Below are positions 35,389 to 44,976 of a stretch of DNA of 64,000 nucleotides, piece by piece. Position numbers and translations under genes: made by a program. A model generated the notes under the pieces. That model searched no databases. It saw nothing but the letters and a program-made list of their open reading frames with translations, and was not told the DNA's origin. Position 1 is the first letter of the stretch. Every line of letters begins with the position of its first letter. This DNA comes from [Phialemoniopsis] sp. UDSM-2020 (Eukaryota; Ascomycota; Sordariomycetes; Thyridiales; Thyridiaceae), in NCBI GenBank assembly GCA_018873225.1, contig JAEILZ010000001.1:5394001-5458000 (forward strand). The letters run 5' to 3'.

Positions 35389-36040
35389 CGCCGCATAAGA
35401 TTGGCACGAGACTTTAGCAGCTCAGTCATGTTTGTAATGCGCTTCCGAAATTACAGCTGGGCAGGCTGAGGTTTTAAACCAGGGCACGTTGGCTGGAATG
35501 ATAGCGAGGAGACAAGTGCTGACGTCGTGACAAGCCAGACTGACCATCTAGTCCACATCACGTTAGCTGCCGCTCGCATTCGCTTTCGGCCGCCAGAGCA
35601 ACGACTGTACTCTACCCCACGAAGGATGTCACTATCGGGGGTTCACAAGATAAATGACCATATAGGATAGAGAAGAGATTGAATGTGAACTTTTAGGGTA
35701 ATTATCGATGTCTTGCATCAGACTCATCCTTCAAAAATTCATCTTATTCACACATTGGATTCTCGATCATTGCCTGCCATAACACCTGATTTCATTCCTG
35801 CTACTTTTCTCGTATTTTCGCAAAAGGTGAACGAAACGAAAGAGCAAAGCTTGATCTGACTTGGCAATAGTCTCAATCCCAGTGTCGTTTACTTTTAAAG
35901 TGCTTGGCGATATTCTTGCTGGCAAAGCCTATCTGCTCCGATGTACCTCGAACCCCAGGTTCGATGAAACCCGACCCCGAAGGAGACAGACAGTCTTGCA
36001 TTTCCCCTCTTGACTGCAAACCATCCGCTATGCGGATGGG
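35389..36040. other. intergenic region
   Basis: About 650 bases between the SDR start (35388, minus) and the 3' end of the F-box-like gene (minus). It holds the SDR promoter. The part from 35700 to 35900 is AT-rich. No gene is supported. Confidence 0.5.
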
Positions 36041-37285
36041 TTACAGGCGGTCAAAGCCCAATGACGGCTCTTCCTTCATAGACCAAGCGCACTTAGAGGC
36101 CGCGGCTGGTTCAATCACACGGACCCATGACGGGTCTTGTGTATTCGTGCTACACCCTGAGTCCTTGCACCACAATATGTGCTCCGTGAGAGGCTGATCT
36201 TGCCAACACTGTCTGTCCGGTAGGTGTAACCATATAGTGTCTGGGGCGCAAGTGCGGAAGCGGGCTGTTATGCGCGACTTGAAGAGGATTCTGTTCCCGT
36301 CTCGGATCCATACGTGCATGGATGGACACCAGCGACAGAACCTGATATGTGGCACGGCGCAAGCTTCCTCTTGGAGATTAAGGCAGCGGCAATTCTCATT
36401 GAGTGGGAGTAGAACGGAGGCAACTGCAAGGCTGCCACTGGGGTCGTGGTGGCAGGACACGAAATGCGTGTTATCCTCGTTGAATATGAGAGCTTCGATG
36501 AGATCCTGATCCGGATGATTGGGAGTCGGGAGGGTGAACGACTGATAGATCGACAGGACAAGGCTCCGGCGACTGACTACTCCATGTTGCCACTGTCGTA
36601 CCGTCACGCTAGGGAAGACTGCTCGATCGGTTTTGGTCCGAGTGAGAAGCTCGTGTGCTCGCTGAAAGTCCACTTGATGGGACTCGTCCGTACAACGAAA
36701 TTCGGTTTCCAGCTGGCCATCAATGCTTGCTAGATCAGCCATGGTGACGACCCTGTGCTGGCAAATCCGCATGTAGCCTTCGCGGGCGACGCAGAGCCTC
36801 TCGTCGTCACTCTTTTGACTCTGCAGAGCCGAGAACGCTGCCACTGGATGCTTTGTATCGCATTCCCAGCAGTGCAGTTCCTCTGATAGAAGAGCTCGCA
36901 GCTCCTCCTTATCGGGGCGCAGGGAGAAATCACGGCATGCAGTACAGCGGTGACTCGTGAACTTCTGAACTACGTCGCCGATGGGGATCAGTTGCAGTCC
37001 CCGGTGACACGAGTGCCGAAGGTTGAATTTCTCATCGGGGAGGAGTCTCTGGGTGATATTGAGCATCACCTCGGTTGGTAGCTTGTACAGTGCGCAGGCG
37101 GTGTTGGTCAGGTTGGGAGATTCTTCCGTTTGTTCCGTTGGCTGTTCGTGCGGTAAGCCGGTGGTATCAGGCGCCTGCTCGAGCGAGATACTCTTGATAG
37201 CATCGTTGAGCTTGGCTTCGTCGTCGAAGTTTGGATCGACTTGGGAGGCGATCGCCAAAGGCGCTGCACCTTCAGAAGAACTCAT
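36041..37285 (-). CDS. F-box-like, Cys-rich protein
   Basis: Intronless, 414 residues. After an acidic, Glu/Thr-rich leader of about 65 residues comes LYKLPTEVMLNITQRLLPDEKFNLRHSC, which fits an F-box-like helix bundle near residues 67-100. The rest has repeated cysteine pairs (CTAC, CWEC, CRWC and others) and many His residues, suggesting one or more zinc-stabilised folds. F-box proteins recruit substrates to SCF ubiquitin ligases in nucleus or cytosol. The fungal lineage has many fast-evolving, species-restricted members. The partner and substrate are unknown. Proteins with this F-box-then-Cys-pair layout are usually annotated only as hypothetical. Confidence 0.72.
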   Translation of the reverse strand: MSSSEGAAPLAIASQVDPNFDDEAKLNDAIKSISLEQAPDTTGLPHEQPTEQTEESPNLTNTACALYKLPTEVMLNITQRLLPDEKFNLRHSCHRGLQLIPIGDVVQKFTSHRCTACRDFSLRPDKEELRALLSEELHCWECDTKHPVAAFSALQSQKSDDERLCVAREGYMRICQHRVVTMADLASIDGQLETEFRCTDESHQVDFQRAHELLTRTKTDRAVFPSVTVRQWQHGVVSRRSLVLSIYQSFTLPTPNHPDQDLIEALIFNEDNTHFVSCHHDPSGSLAVASVLLPLNENCRCLNLQEEACAVPHIRFCRWCPSMHVWIRDGNRILFKSRITARFRTCAPDTIWLHLPDRQCWQDQPLTEHILWCKDSGCSTNTQDPSWVRVIEPAAASKCAWSMKEEPSLGFDRL

Positions 37286-37829
37286 GGTGTGCGGCGAGAG
37301 TTGTTTGCTAGGATTAGTGAGCCCTTTGAGAAGTTTCGATCCTTTTGTAGTTGACCTTTGTAGGATAGCTGAGAAAGAGATCTGAGGTTATGTTGGCTGA
37401 AAAGTGAGAATGAGATGATTCCCAGAGCGATAATAGATTTGAGAAGCCCAAATGTAAAGATTGGCCATCTATAGTGATCTAGCCTGCGAAGACTATCCGT
37501 GCTTGATGGTATAGAGTAGCCATCGTCTCCAACTCTGATCAATTTTGACAGGTGGAATTTAGGTGCACCATTTCTGAGCCATTTGCACATGACGAGCCTA
37601 CATTAGGCTTCCCTTGATAGTCGCTCTGTAACTCCTATCCATGCCCATATAGCGAAAGTCATAAAAGTTGTTATTTGCTATTCACAGTTATGGTCAAGTG
37701 CGGCTGAATAGCCCGTCTTGGCCATCCCAAGTCCCACTCACGAGATGTGCTCCGAATTTCCGCCAGCCTCCACGTCGCACCAATCTCTCACTTCGCGCTT
37801 CCATACCATGAAACCTACGACCTGACAAC
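37286..37829. other. divergent intergenic region
   Basis: About 540 AT-rich bases between the divergent F-box-like and 2EXR genes. No further feature was recognised. Confidence 0.5.
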
Positions 37830-38972
37830 ATGAGCGACAGCGACAGCGACAGCGACAGCGAGAAAAATGACGCGCAATCATTTTCCAAGTTCCCAGAGCT
37901 CCCGCCCGAGCTGCGCGTCCGCATCTGGCGCCTCGCCCTCCGGCACCCGCGCGTCCACCGCGTCTACTGGCCCCGCCGCCTGAGTGCCGGCCCCACGCCC
38001 TGGCTTGTCGATACCACGCAGCCGGCGCGCGCCATACTCGCTACCTGCCATGAGGCCCGGGCCGAGGGACTCAGGGTGCTCCCCGACGCCATCCCGCTAT
38101 TGGCGCGCGGCTCGGGCGGCAAGGGTCGTAAGGCGCGGCGGCGGCGGGGCCTGTTGCGGTACTGCGCTGCCAGGGACGTCATCTGCATCACGAGTATGGA
38201 CGGCGCCGATCTGGTAGACCTCGAATATCAGGTTCGAGATGCCGAGAAGGGTGGGGCTCAAGGGGACGGATTCGTTGCGCTGGGCGAGAAGATCACGCCG
38301 GAGGAGTGGCTGTCGTGCCCAATGAGTGCGGTCGATGAGCGGGTGCTGGATGTGCGGGGCCGGACGGACGGGCCGCACTGGACGGGGTGTATTCAGAACC
38401 TGGCAGTCATGATGGATGGCTTGATGGATGTGATGGAGAACTTTCTCGTCGAGACCCTGACACCGGACGACGACGACGAAGGAGAGGAAGATGAAGGGTT
38501 GTTTATGCTCCCTCGGTTCTTTGCTTCGTTTCCCGCGCTTAAGCATGCTTTTCTCGCTTGCATTAATACTTTCCCGGATATTTACAACGACCCGGACCGT
38601 TCGGAGACAGACTCTGAAAGCGATGACACGGACAGTGATGATGAGGGGTCGAAAACCCGCGGCAATGCTTGGGATAGGATCGGCGGCATCTACTTTGGAA
38701 ATGAGCTTGTTGGAGAGCGCTTCTGCTGGGCAAACGAAACGCGCAGGCTTACAAGACTCCCGGGCTGGAAGCAATTGCCAGATTATTATCATGTCCACGT
38801 GGAGGAAACCAGCGAGCTGTGCATGGACATTGCAGACGTGTTCGCCGGAGGCCCTATGGCGTGCAATATCCCAATCGACCTGAGCGACGCGGACAGGGAG
38901 CGCTTGAAAGGGGTAGATATGCATGCGCTTGTGCAGGTCATAGTAGACAGAAACCTGGAAATTATACCATGA
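37830..38972 (+). CDS. 2EXR-domain protein
   Basis: Intronless, 380 residues. After an SDSDSDSDSE start encoded by a perfect hexanucleotide repeat comes FPELPPELRVRIWRLALRHPRVHRVYWP. This is the 2EXR-type opening (LPxELRxxIWxLAL) common in large fungal families. ILATCHEARAEGLRVLP follows, the second conserved 2EXR stretch. The C-terminal half has two strongly acidic Asp/Glu/Ser runs (about residues 211-223 and 253-273) and otherwise no known domain. The 2EXR fold is F-box-related in fungal annotation, but its molecular role is not established. No signal peptide or membrane segment is seen. Confidence 0.8.
   Translation: MSDSDSDSDSEKNDAQSFSKFPELPPELRVRIWRLALRHPRVHRVYWPRRLSAGPTPWLVDTTQPARAILATCHEARAEGLRVLPDAIPLLARGSGGKGRKARRRRGLLRYCAARDVICITSMDGADLVDLEYQVRDAEKGGAQGDGFVALGEKITPEEWLSCPMSAVDERVLDVRGRTDGPHWTGCIQNLAVMMDGLMDVMENFLVETLTPDDDDEGEEDEGLFMLPRFFASFPALKHAFLACINTFPDIYNDPDRSETDSESDDTDSDDEGSKTRGNAWDRIGGIYFGNELVGERFCWANETRRLTRLPGWKQLPDYYHVHVEETSELCMDIADVFAGGPMACNIPIDLSDADRERLKGVDMHALVQVIVDRNLEIIP
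37832..37861 (+). repeat. coding hexanucleotide microsatellite (GCGACA-type)
   Basis: Four to five tandem copies of a six-base unit (gcgaca) lie directly after the ATG of the 2EXR gene and encode alternating Ser-Asp. The repeat keeps frame whatever its copy number, so length variation would change the N-terminus without breaking the gene. Confidence 0.8.
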
Positions 38973-39117
38973 TATTGAAAAGGCCTACACTAACTATCGA
39001 ACATCTTCTTCTACTCTTCGGGTCTATGTGTCTATGATAGGGATATATAACGACAAGGCTTCAGTCTAGCTGGAAAGCAAATGAACATCACTTCGACACA
39101 GCACCTATCCTCATCGT

Positions 39118-40191
39118 TCACTCGTCCTTTGGCACGGCCTTCTGCATCGCCCAGGCCTCCGTCCAGATGCGCGACACGGCGCCCCAGTACTGCTCCGGGT
39201 GCAGGCGCATGTGGCCGACGTGAGGGCTGCCCTCGAAAATCTCGACCGTGACGTGGTAGCCCTTGGCCCGGGCCTCGGCGATGTGCTTCTCAATGTCGTA
39301 CCAGGGGATCAGGTCGTCCTCCTTGGAGTAGAAGTATGCGCGCGCGGCAGTCAGCAGCTCGCGGTCCGGGTTGTTGATCGAGCGCGTGGCGTAGGACCCG
39401 GCGCCCTCGCGGCCGATGGCCAGCTCCCACAGGTGGTTGCACCACAGGAAGACGTAGCACAGGGCGCGCGTGACGGCGAGCGGCAGGGGAAGAACGGCGG
39501 CGACGCCCATGGCCATGGCGCGCGCCCAGCGGTGGACGTTCTCGTAGAAGTCGACGCCGCCGGGCGTCGAGTCGCAGAGCAGCATGGCGTGGGGCATGCG
39601 GGCGCCGTGGCCGAAGCGGTGCTCGTAGGCCTTGAGGGTGGCGGCGTAGAAGAGGCCGCCCGTGTTGGACATGCACTGGACGAGGATGCGCTCGTCGTCA
39701 GAGTGAGGCTTGTCGCGGCCGAAGATCTCGTCGACGATGGGCAGCATGTTGTCGGCCTTGTGCTCGAGGGAGCGGCGCATGGCCTCCCTCAGGGGCGACA
39801 GGACCATGATGATCTTGGCGCCGGGGTACAGCTCGCGGTAGCCGGCCGTGTACTTGACGACGTGCTTGGGCAGGCCGTCGCCCCAGCCGTAGAGCAGGAC
39901 GGTGGTCGGGTCGGCGGCCGGCGCCCTCGACACGGCGTCCGCGCTGGGCCGGTCGACGTAGATCTGGTTTGAAAGGGCCTCGAAGCCCGGCACGGGTTTG
40001 GGAGTGGCAGCCATTTTGGGTCTCTTATTCATGAGTCGTCGCACCCGCTGGAAGAGGAACAAGATGATGGCGAGGACTGACGCTCGTTTGGCCGTCTTCA
40101 CCAGCAGGGCCAACAGGGTTGCTCTAGACATGGCGGCGCCGTGACGACGACCCAATCCATCGGTAAGTCTATATATAAAATCGAGACCCAT
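39118..40191 (-). CDS. DUF829 / PaxU-like alpha/beta-hydrolase-fold protein
   Basis: Intronless, 357 residues from ATG 40191, or 337 from ATG 40131. The later start may be the real one, because a TATA-like run lies between the two. A membrane helix lies near residues 28-45 (KTAKRASVLAIILFLFQRV). The body matches DUF829 (TMEM53/PaxU): TTVLLYGWGDGLPKHVVKY, a serine in VQCMSNTGGLFYA as likely nucleophile, SKEDDLIPWYDIEKH (Asp), and SPHVGHMRLHPEQYW (His). The fold is alpha/beta hydrolase. PaxU is named from the paxilline indole-diterpene cluster, but family function is not established. No diterpene genes are visible here, so a metabolite role is not implied. Confidence 0.85.
   Translation of the reverse strand: MGLDFIYRLTDGLGRRHGAAMSRATLLALLVKTAKRASVLAIILFLFQRVRRLMNKRPKMAATPKPVPGFEALSNQIYVDRPSADAVSRAPAADPTTVLLYGWGDGLPKHVVKYTAGYRELYPGAKIIMVLSPLREAMRRSLEHKADNMLPIVDEIFGRDKPHSDDERILVQCMSNTGGLFYAATLKAYEHRFGHGARMPHAMLLCDSTPGGVDFYENVHRWARAMAMGVAAVLPLPLAVTRALCYVFLWCNHLWELAIGREGAGSYATRSINNPDRELLTAARAYFYSKEDDLIPWYDIEKHIAEARAKGYHVTVEIFEGSPHVGHMRLHPEQYWGAVSRIWTEAWAMQKAVPKDE
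40170..40180 (-). promoter_or_regulatory. TATA-like run of the DUF829 gene
   Basis: tatatataaaa on the plus strand reads TTTTATATATA on the gene strand. It lies 40-50 bases upstream of the inner ATG at 40131 and inside the longer open frame. It favours the inner start, weakly. Confidence 0.3.
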
Positions 40192-40654
40192 TTTGTCCTC
40201 ATCTGAGACCGGTCATATCATGCTAAGTGTGACGAGAGGATCCATTTGTCCTCAACCTCTTTTTCGCACTTCGCGCGCGCGATCCTCCGCCTGGACCGTG
40301 TCCGCGCCTTCCGTCTGGTTTTTTGTTGGGGGACGCTTGCCTTGGCCGCCCCAGAATAAATAAGCCAAACCTCGGCTCGCAGCTTTTCTGATTAGTCACC
40401 CGTCTAGGCGCTCTCACATGTCAGACAAAAATCAATTTCGCGATTGAAGCACGGCGAGATAATCTAAAGTTGATTGCATTGAAGCTTCCAGGCGTCTTTT
40501 ATATTACAAAAGAGGTATACAAAAGGGGTATATAGATCTTTCAGGTCGCCCCCCCGTGGTCTTTCTCGCATCGTTGGTGATATCACACACCCATCCCAGT
40601 CAATCGGCCGTTCCAGTTCGTGTCGCAATCCGTGCGTATCTTGATTAGGTATTA
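40192..40654. other. intergenic region
   Basis: About 460 bases between the DUF829 start and the 3' end of the Pth11-like gene, both on the minus strand. The sequence is mixed in composition. A short CGCGCGCG run occurs near 40275. No gene was seen. Confidence 0.5.
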
Positions 40655-42245
40655 TTATGAGGTGGTCGATTTGCGCGGCGCATCCGCCTGCTCGACATCG
40701 ACCCGGATCGTCGTCGTCTGCAGGATCGTCTTGGATCCGTTCTCGGCGATGATGGCCCTCTCCGAGTCGCTGTCGCCCCATCCCGTGCCCTCCTCCCCGC
40801 TGCTCTGTCCGCCGCCACCGCTGCGCCCGTTATTGCGCACGGGGCCCATGATATAAGTGTCGTTGCCAATCATGCCGCCCTCGTTGTCGAATTGCGAGTA
40901 CTGGTTGCGGTCGCGGCGCGACTGCGACGTCGGCACGAGCGTCCGGCTCGGCGGGTGCGTGTTGTTGTACTCGCGCGACCGCGACTTCTTGTTGCTGCCG
41001 TACCGCGACTCGCCGATGAGCTTGGGCGCCACGTGCCGGAAGAACTTGCGCAGGGTCGGCATCGACGCGCAGATGATCATGAGGTTGCCTTCGACGAGCC
41101 TGGTAAAGAGACAGAAGGGGATTAGTTGGTGACTCATCGGCAATATGAGGAATCAATCGAGACTGTAGGTAAGAGAAAAGAGATGGTCCTCACGTCCAGA
41201 TACTGGCCTGGGCAACGAGCCATGTAGCGTCAGGGTTGGTCAGCAGCTGCGGCAGGATCGACACGCGGACGATGGACGTGATGACCGTCAAAGAACCGAC
41301 GCCAAAGATGGCCACGAGGCCGAACTTCTGGCGCGTCGGGATCTGCAGGTTGATCACCATCGGAATGGGCAAGATGAACAGGGCGAAGTCGCTGATGATG
41401 TTGGTCACCGCCGTGAGAATGTACAGAGTCGGTCGGTTCAGGCACGTTCCATCGGTGATGTACGGGTCCCAGTTCATCGAGATCGGCTTGCACGAGAAGA
41501 TGAGAGGAATGCAGATGCCGAGCGTGTACAAGGTGATGATGACGATGGTCACCCAGACCGCGATGCGGAACCACTTCTGCGGCGAGAGGCGCAAGTAGAA
41601 GATGAGCAGCGAGATCTTGATCATGGCCGTCGAGGCGTTGTAAAGCCACGCCGACGGATAGACATCCTGAGGCGTGTGTGAGCAGCCATAACTCGTGGAC
41701 CAAAAGATGTTCATCTACTCACAATCAGGTATTTTATATACTTGTCGATGGGGAGCTCCCAGATATGGACGCCGCCAAGACCATGGGCAAACATGTCTTG
41801 AACAGCAAGGTTAGTTCTTGGAGCTTCAACAAACGTATGCGGGATGCTAAGCAAGACTTACGAATTGTGAAGCCCATAGAGGCATATTGTAGAATCTATC
41901 GCCTGCCATTAGTTGCACTGTTACTGGGCACAGACCTCCATGAGGCCTCGTTCGTGTAACATACCACGGCCAGGAAGAGGAAGACTGGAGTGAAAGTCAG
42001 TTATGTTGTTCCAAAAGCATGACCTGGAGACAAGGGGAGCACCCACAATCATCCCATTGCAGACCACCACCCAAGGCAGTCTTGGTGTAGATCCTTTGGG
42101 CCAAGAAGAGCACCGCCAATCCTATCCCAAATCCAGCAATGAACCAGCAGTCCGGCACCCCCGTCCGGGGCGGGTTGTCAAAGTTGACGACATAGCCCTC
42201 GGGCGGCGGCAGGAACGTCACCACTCCGTTGGGATGGGTGAACAT
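40655..42245 (-). CDS. Pth11-like / rhodopsin-domain integral membrane protein
   Basis: Six exons (42245-42047, 41984-41965, 41895-41862, 41796-41723, 41666-41194, 41099-40655) encode 414 residues. Exons 2-4 are only 20, 34 and 74 bases. Spliced, the first half reads through DDFFLFLAV, YASMGFTIHMFAHGLGG and DVYPSAWLYNASTAMIKIS. The body then has LIFYLRLSPQKWFRIAVW, GICIPLIFSCKPISMNWDP, ISDFALFILPIPMVINLQIP and SIWTLVEGNLMIICASMPTL. These are the landmarks of the fungal rhodopsin domain with about seven helices. There is no CFEM domain at the N-terminus. The C-terminal tail of about 120 residues is Ser/Arg/Asn-rich and cytosolic. Related Pth11 proteins are GPCR-like plasma-membrane sensors. 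The ligand is unknown. The exon 1 donor (GTGGGT at 42046) is my least certain splice. Confidence 0.85.
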
Positions 42246-43244
42246 CCTGTGCTGAGATCGAGGGCCCGATCAGAGCGATGTCGCGTGTCGCACGTTTGGA
42301 AGGGGTGAGCCCTTTCTTTCGACGTTGTCGATGTTGGTTGGGGTAACGGAAGCAGTGTCCGGGGAAAGGAAAAAGCAAAAAAGTTCGACGACAATGAGGG
42401 TCGTCAGCACTCTAAGTTTATTCCCTGGAATGGGGTGACAGGAGCCCCTGAACCAAAAAAGCTCGTCATGCCAGCCCAGCAGTAGCTTCTGTCTCCATGC
42501 TATCTGGGGGATAGCGTTCCCAGCCCGAAGACTTAGGCCGTCGTCCTAGTCAAATGTACCGGTTCACCTTGGCGAAAGGACCAGCGCCGAGACTCCGGCC
42601 AGGCGAGTCGGTGGGACTGCTCGACTGTCGTATTCTCTTCTTCGAGTAATGATCTGTTGCTGGCACCTTGGCAATCAGTGGCAGTCCTGCGCTGGAAAAG
42701 CGGCACAGAGTGAGACTAATGACTATGGTTAATTCGGAAATGGCCACTAGTTGGTGGTAGCTCGTCTTGGGCCAGAGAAGAAATCCGGGGGTACCCAGTT
42801 GAGCCCTGTAAGGTGACGGGAAATATGGGCTGTAGGGAGAGGGTTGACTCGCGTGGCACCGTGGCTGGACGATGGCATGTAAAAAAGGTTACACGAAGAT
42901 GCACGGCCAGATCCTGAGGCTGAATGACTCGGCCGCGCTCATGTGGCAATTGTTCCTGTGCTCCCGTGATTGTTTTCTACTTGTCAGCATTCGAATGGAT
43001 TTCCCTCTTGTGCTCAGGTGCATTCAAATGGTCCCCCAAGTAATGATCATCATGATCTCCCGGCCCTGGTCTGTGGCTGGTCTAGTTTTTCAGCTCTTCC
43101 CCACACGCAACAAGCTTCATGCCTGCCACTGAAGGAGGTGGAGACCAGAGACATCACGATGTCGGGGTCTGAAACCTTCTCCCGCATTGCACGGTACCCA
43201 CGAGAGATGTCGACAAAGGGCTAGACTGCTTGACTGCCATCTGC
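42246..43244. other. intergenic region
   Basis: About 1 kb upstream of the Pth11-like gene. No coding sequence is supported. It begins the decayed stretch that reaches to the beta-glucosidase gene. Confidence 0.45.
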
Positions 43245-43608
43245 TCTGATCCACTCATGGCCAGGTTTTTTCCTGCAAGACAACTTGCAATGCTGAAACT
43301 CGGTTATCGTTGGTTAGGGTATCCCAGTAATCCGGATCCGTCTCCGGCACCTAGAGCCCAACGGCGTACGGCACAGCGCCGTCGAATAGCGCACTCATTG
43401 GCCTGAGGCGCGCCGCGCAAGACTGGCGCTTCATCAAAGAGCCCCTGAAGAATGGCTTGCCAAGCGTGTCGTCAATGCTGCTAGAGAGTTCGTTCCACTC
43501 TAGACTGGTCTTGTGGAGGTCGCCCTCGATTATTTCCTTGGCTTCGCTAACGCCGCAGTGGCACTTTGTGGGTTGGTGCACGCCATGTTCGACTCTATTG
43601 ATCCTCAA
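43245..43608 (-). pseudogene. possible coding remnant, unrecognised family
   Basis: On the minus strand the frame reads MRINRVEHGVHQPTKCHCG to FDGAVPYAVGL, meets a TAG, and continues in the same frame as VPETDPDYWDTLTNDNRVS to KTWP before a second stop at about 43245. The regular amino-acid composition across the stop suggests an eroded C-terminal part of a gene rather than chance. I do not recognise the family. It could equally be a random open frame. Confidence 0.25.
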
Positions 43609-44337
43609 TGGGGCACCACAAGGTCCTGATCCTTGCCTTGAAGCTTGAGTGGCTCTTCTCCAGAAGCTTCACCAAGGGTCCTGGTTTTCATGGAGAAAAG
43701 TCTGCTCTGTGTAACCGAAAATCCGGCATTGTTCGGCAAGCATGAGATCGATGTGGGAGATGTCATTTGTCCATAACAGGGTCACAGATGAAGACTAGAC
43801 CCTGGTCAATCGTGCTTTACCAAAAGGCGTTCGATGTAACAGTTCTTACCCAACATTCGGGACTCAGGAAAATCATTTTCCGTTTCCGCGTCTCTACCCG
43901 GCGAGCAACACAGGCTCAAAACCGAGCCGGCGCACCACTGCATTGTCGAAACGCTCAGCAGCGCCCCTGATTTTGGCATCAGCCAAGAATTTGGACATCT
44001 GCACGGCCGCGACTGAATTGGGATAGTGGGCAGGAATGGTGCTGCACGGCGCGCACTAGGTCGAACATGGTGATGTGATCTACATGAGAACCCTGGCATA
44101 TGCCGAGCGGTCTTGTTCCTTTCTCCTTTTATTTCTAGAGCCAAATGTGCCATCCATATGAGGTCGAGGAGCCTGATGCTGCAATAACTCATCGTGTTGA
44201 AGAGCCAACCTCGGCCAGACCCAGAGCCATTTTTGACACAGAACCAGCTGCCAAGCTCTTGACCTTCTCGTTCTTCGCCTCTGCAAGGAGGAAAGGATTG
44301 CGTGCACAAGATGTCGAGAAATGAGAGGCGGATTAGA
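43609..44337. other. gene-poor, possibly decayed region
   Basis: About 730 bases between the two coding remnants. Short open pieces on the minus strand hint at further eroded coding sequence, but none could be matched to a protein family. Confidence 0.35.
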
Positions 44338-44530
44338 TCACAAGAATGGCGTTGTCGATGAAGATATCAAGGTGTTTTCCTGATCAATATCGCTGCAATG
44401 ATTGCCTTCACCTTGAATCCAAGGAGAGCATCGCCTGCCAACGGCCACATTTTGGGCCACTTTGATGAGAGTGTTTACCAACTTCGGATCGTTCGTGATC
44501 ATAGTTGGCCTTGCGCCGGGGTCCCTTTCT
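44338..44530 (-). pseudogene. short-chain dehydrogenase relic
   Basis: Three minus-strand pieces in shifting frames resemble the first third of a classical SDR. They are TNDPKLVNTLIKVAQ (helix after strand 2); then, after a frameshift, GRWQAMLSLDSR; then, after an in-frame TGA, KAIIAAILIRKHLDIFIDNAILVI. The last piece aligns with the ADV...FGxLDIxxNNAGI block, but the NNAG motif is broken to DNAI. No intact Rossmann start or YxxxK region follows. I read it as a decayed gene. The evidence is pattern matching by eye, so confidence is modest. Confidence 0.38.
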
Positions 44531-44976
44531 CACCACGATCCGCGTGTTTGAGGCCGGTGAAATTCAAGGGTTTCGCATATCGAGGACGAGACGGACCACG
44601 GCGTGATATATGAATAAGTAGAGCACGTATCTACCAATCACAGCCCGTCAATCATTTGCTCAAGCTATTTCTGGTGTCTAGTTCCTCCTAGGGGTGTAGC
44701 GGAACCAACCGCTCCTCCGGTGCTAGCGACAGGGTTCGCTTCCCCCCGACATCCGCCCCCGTTCTCCACTTTCGCGTCCGGATACGTCCGCACACGACCA
44801 ACCCGGCCCCGAACCACGCGACTTGATTCATAGTTCCACGTTGTTGCATCGTCTTGCCTACCGAGAACCGAATATTCGGCCGTCGTATCTCTTATCAGAC
44901 CGATTGCCACAGATATTGCAGTCCTGATGTCTCGCGAAACAAACCTATAACTCCGTCATCTACCTAAGTTGACGTT
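44531..44976. other. promoter region of the GH3 gene
   Basis: About 450 bases upstream of the beta-glucosidase ATG at 44977. It contains no supported ORF. A GC-rich block near 44740-44820 contains CCCC-type runs that could include CreA-like sites (SYGGRG), but I do not single one out. Confidence 0.4.

Noticed and set aside
44080..44309. minus-strand open frames that might extend the SDR relic downstream
   Set aside because: None reads as the SDR segments that should follow the NNAG block, so I did not extend the pseudogene.
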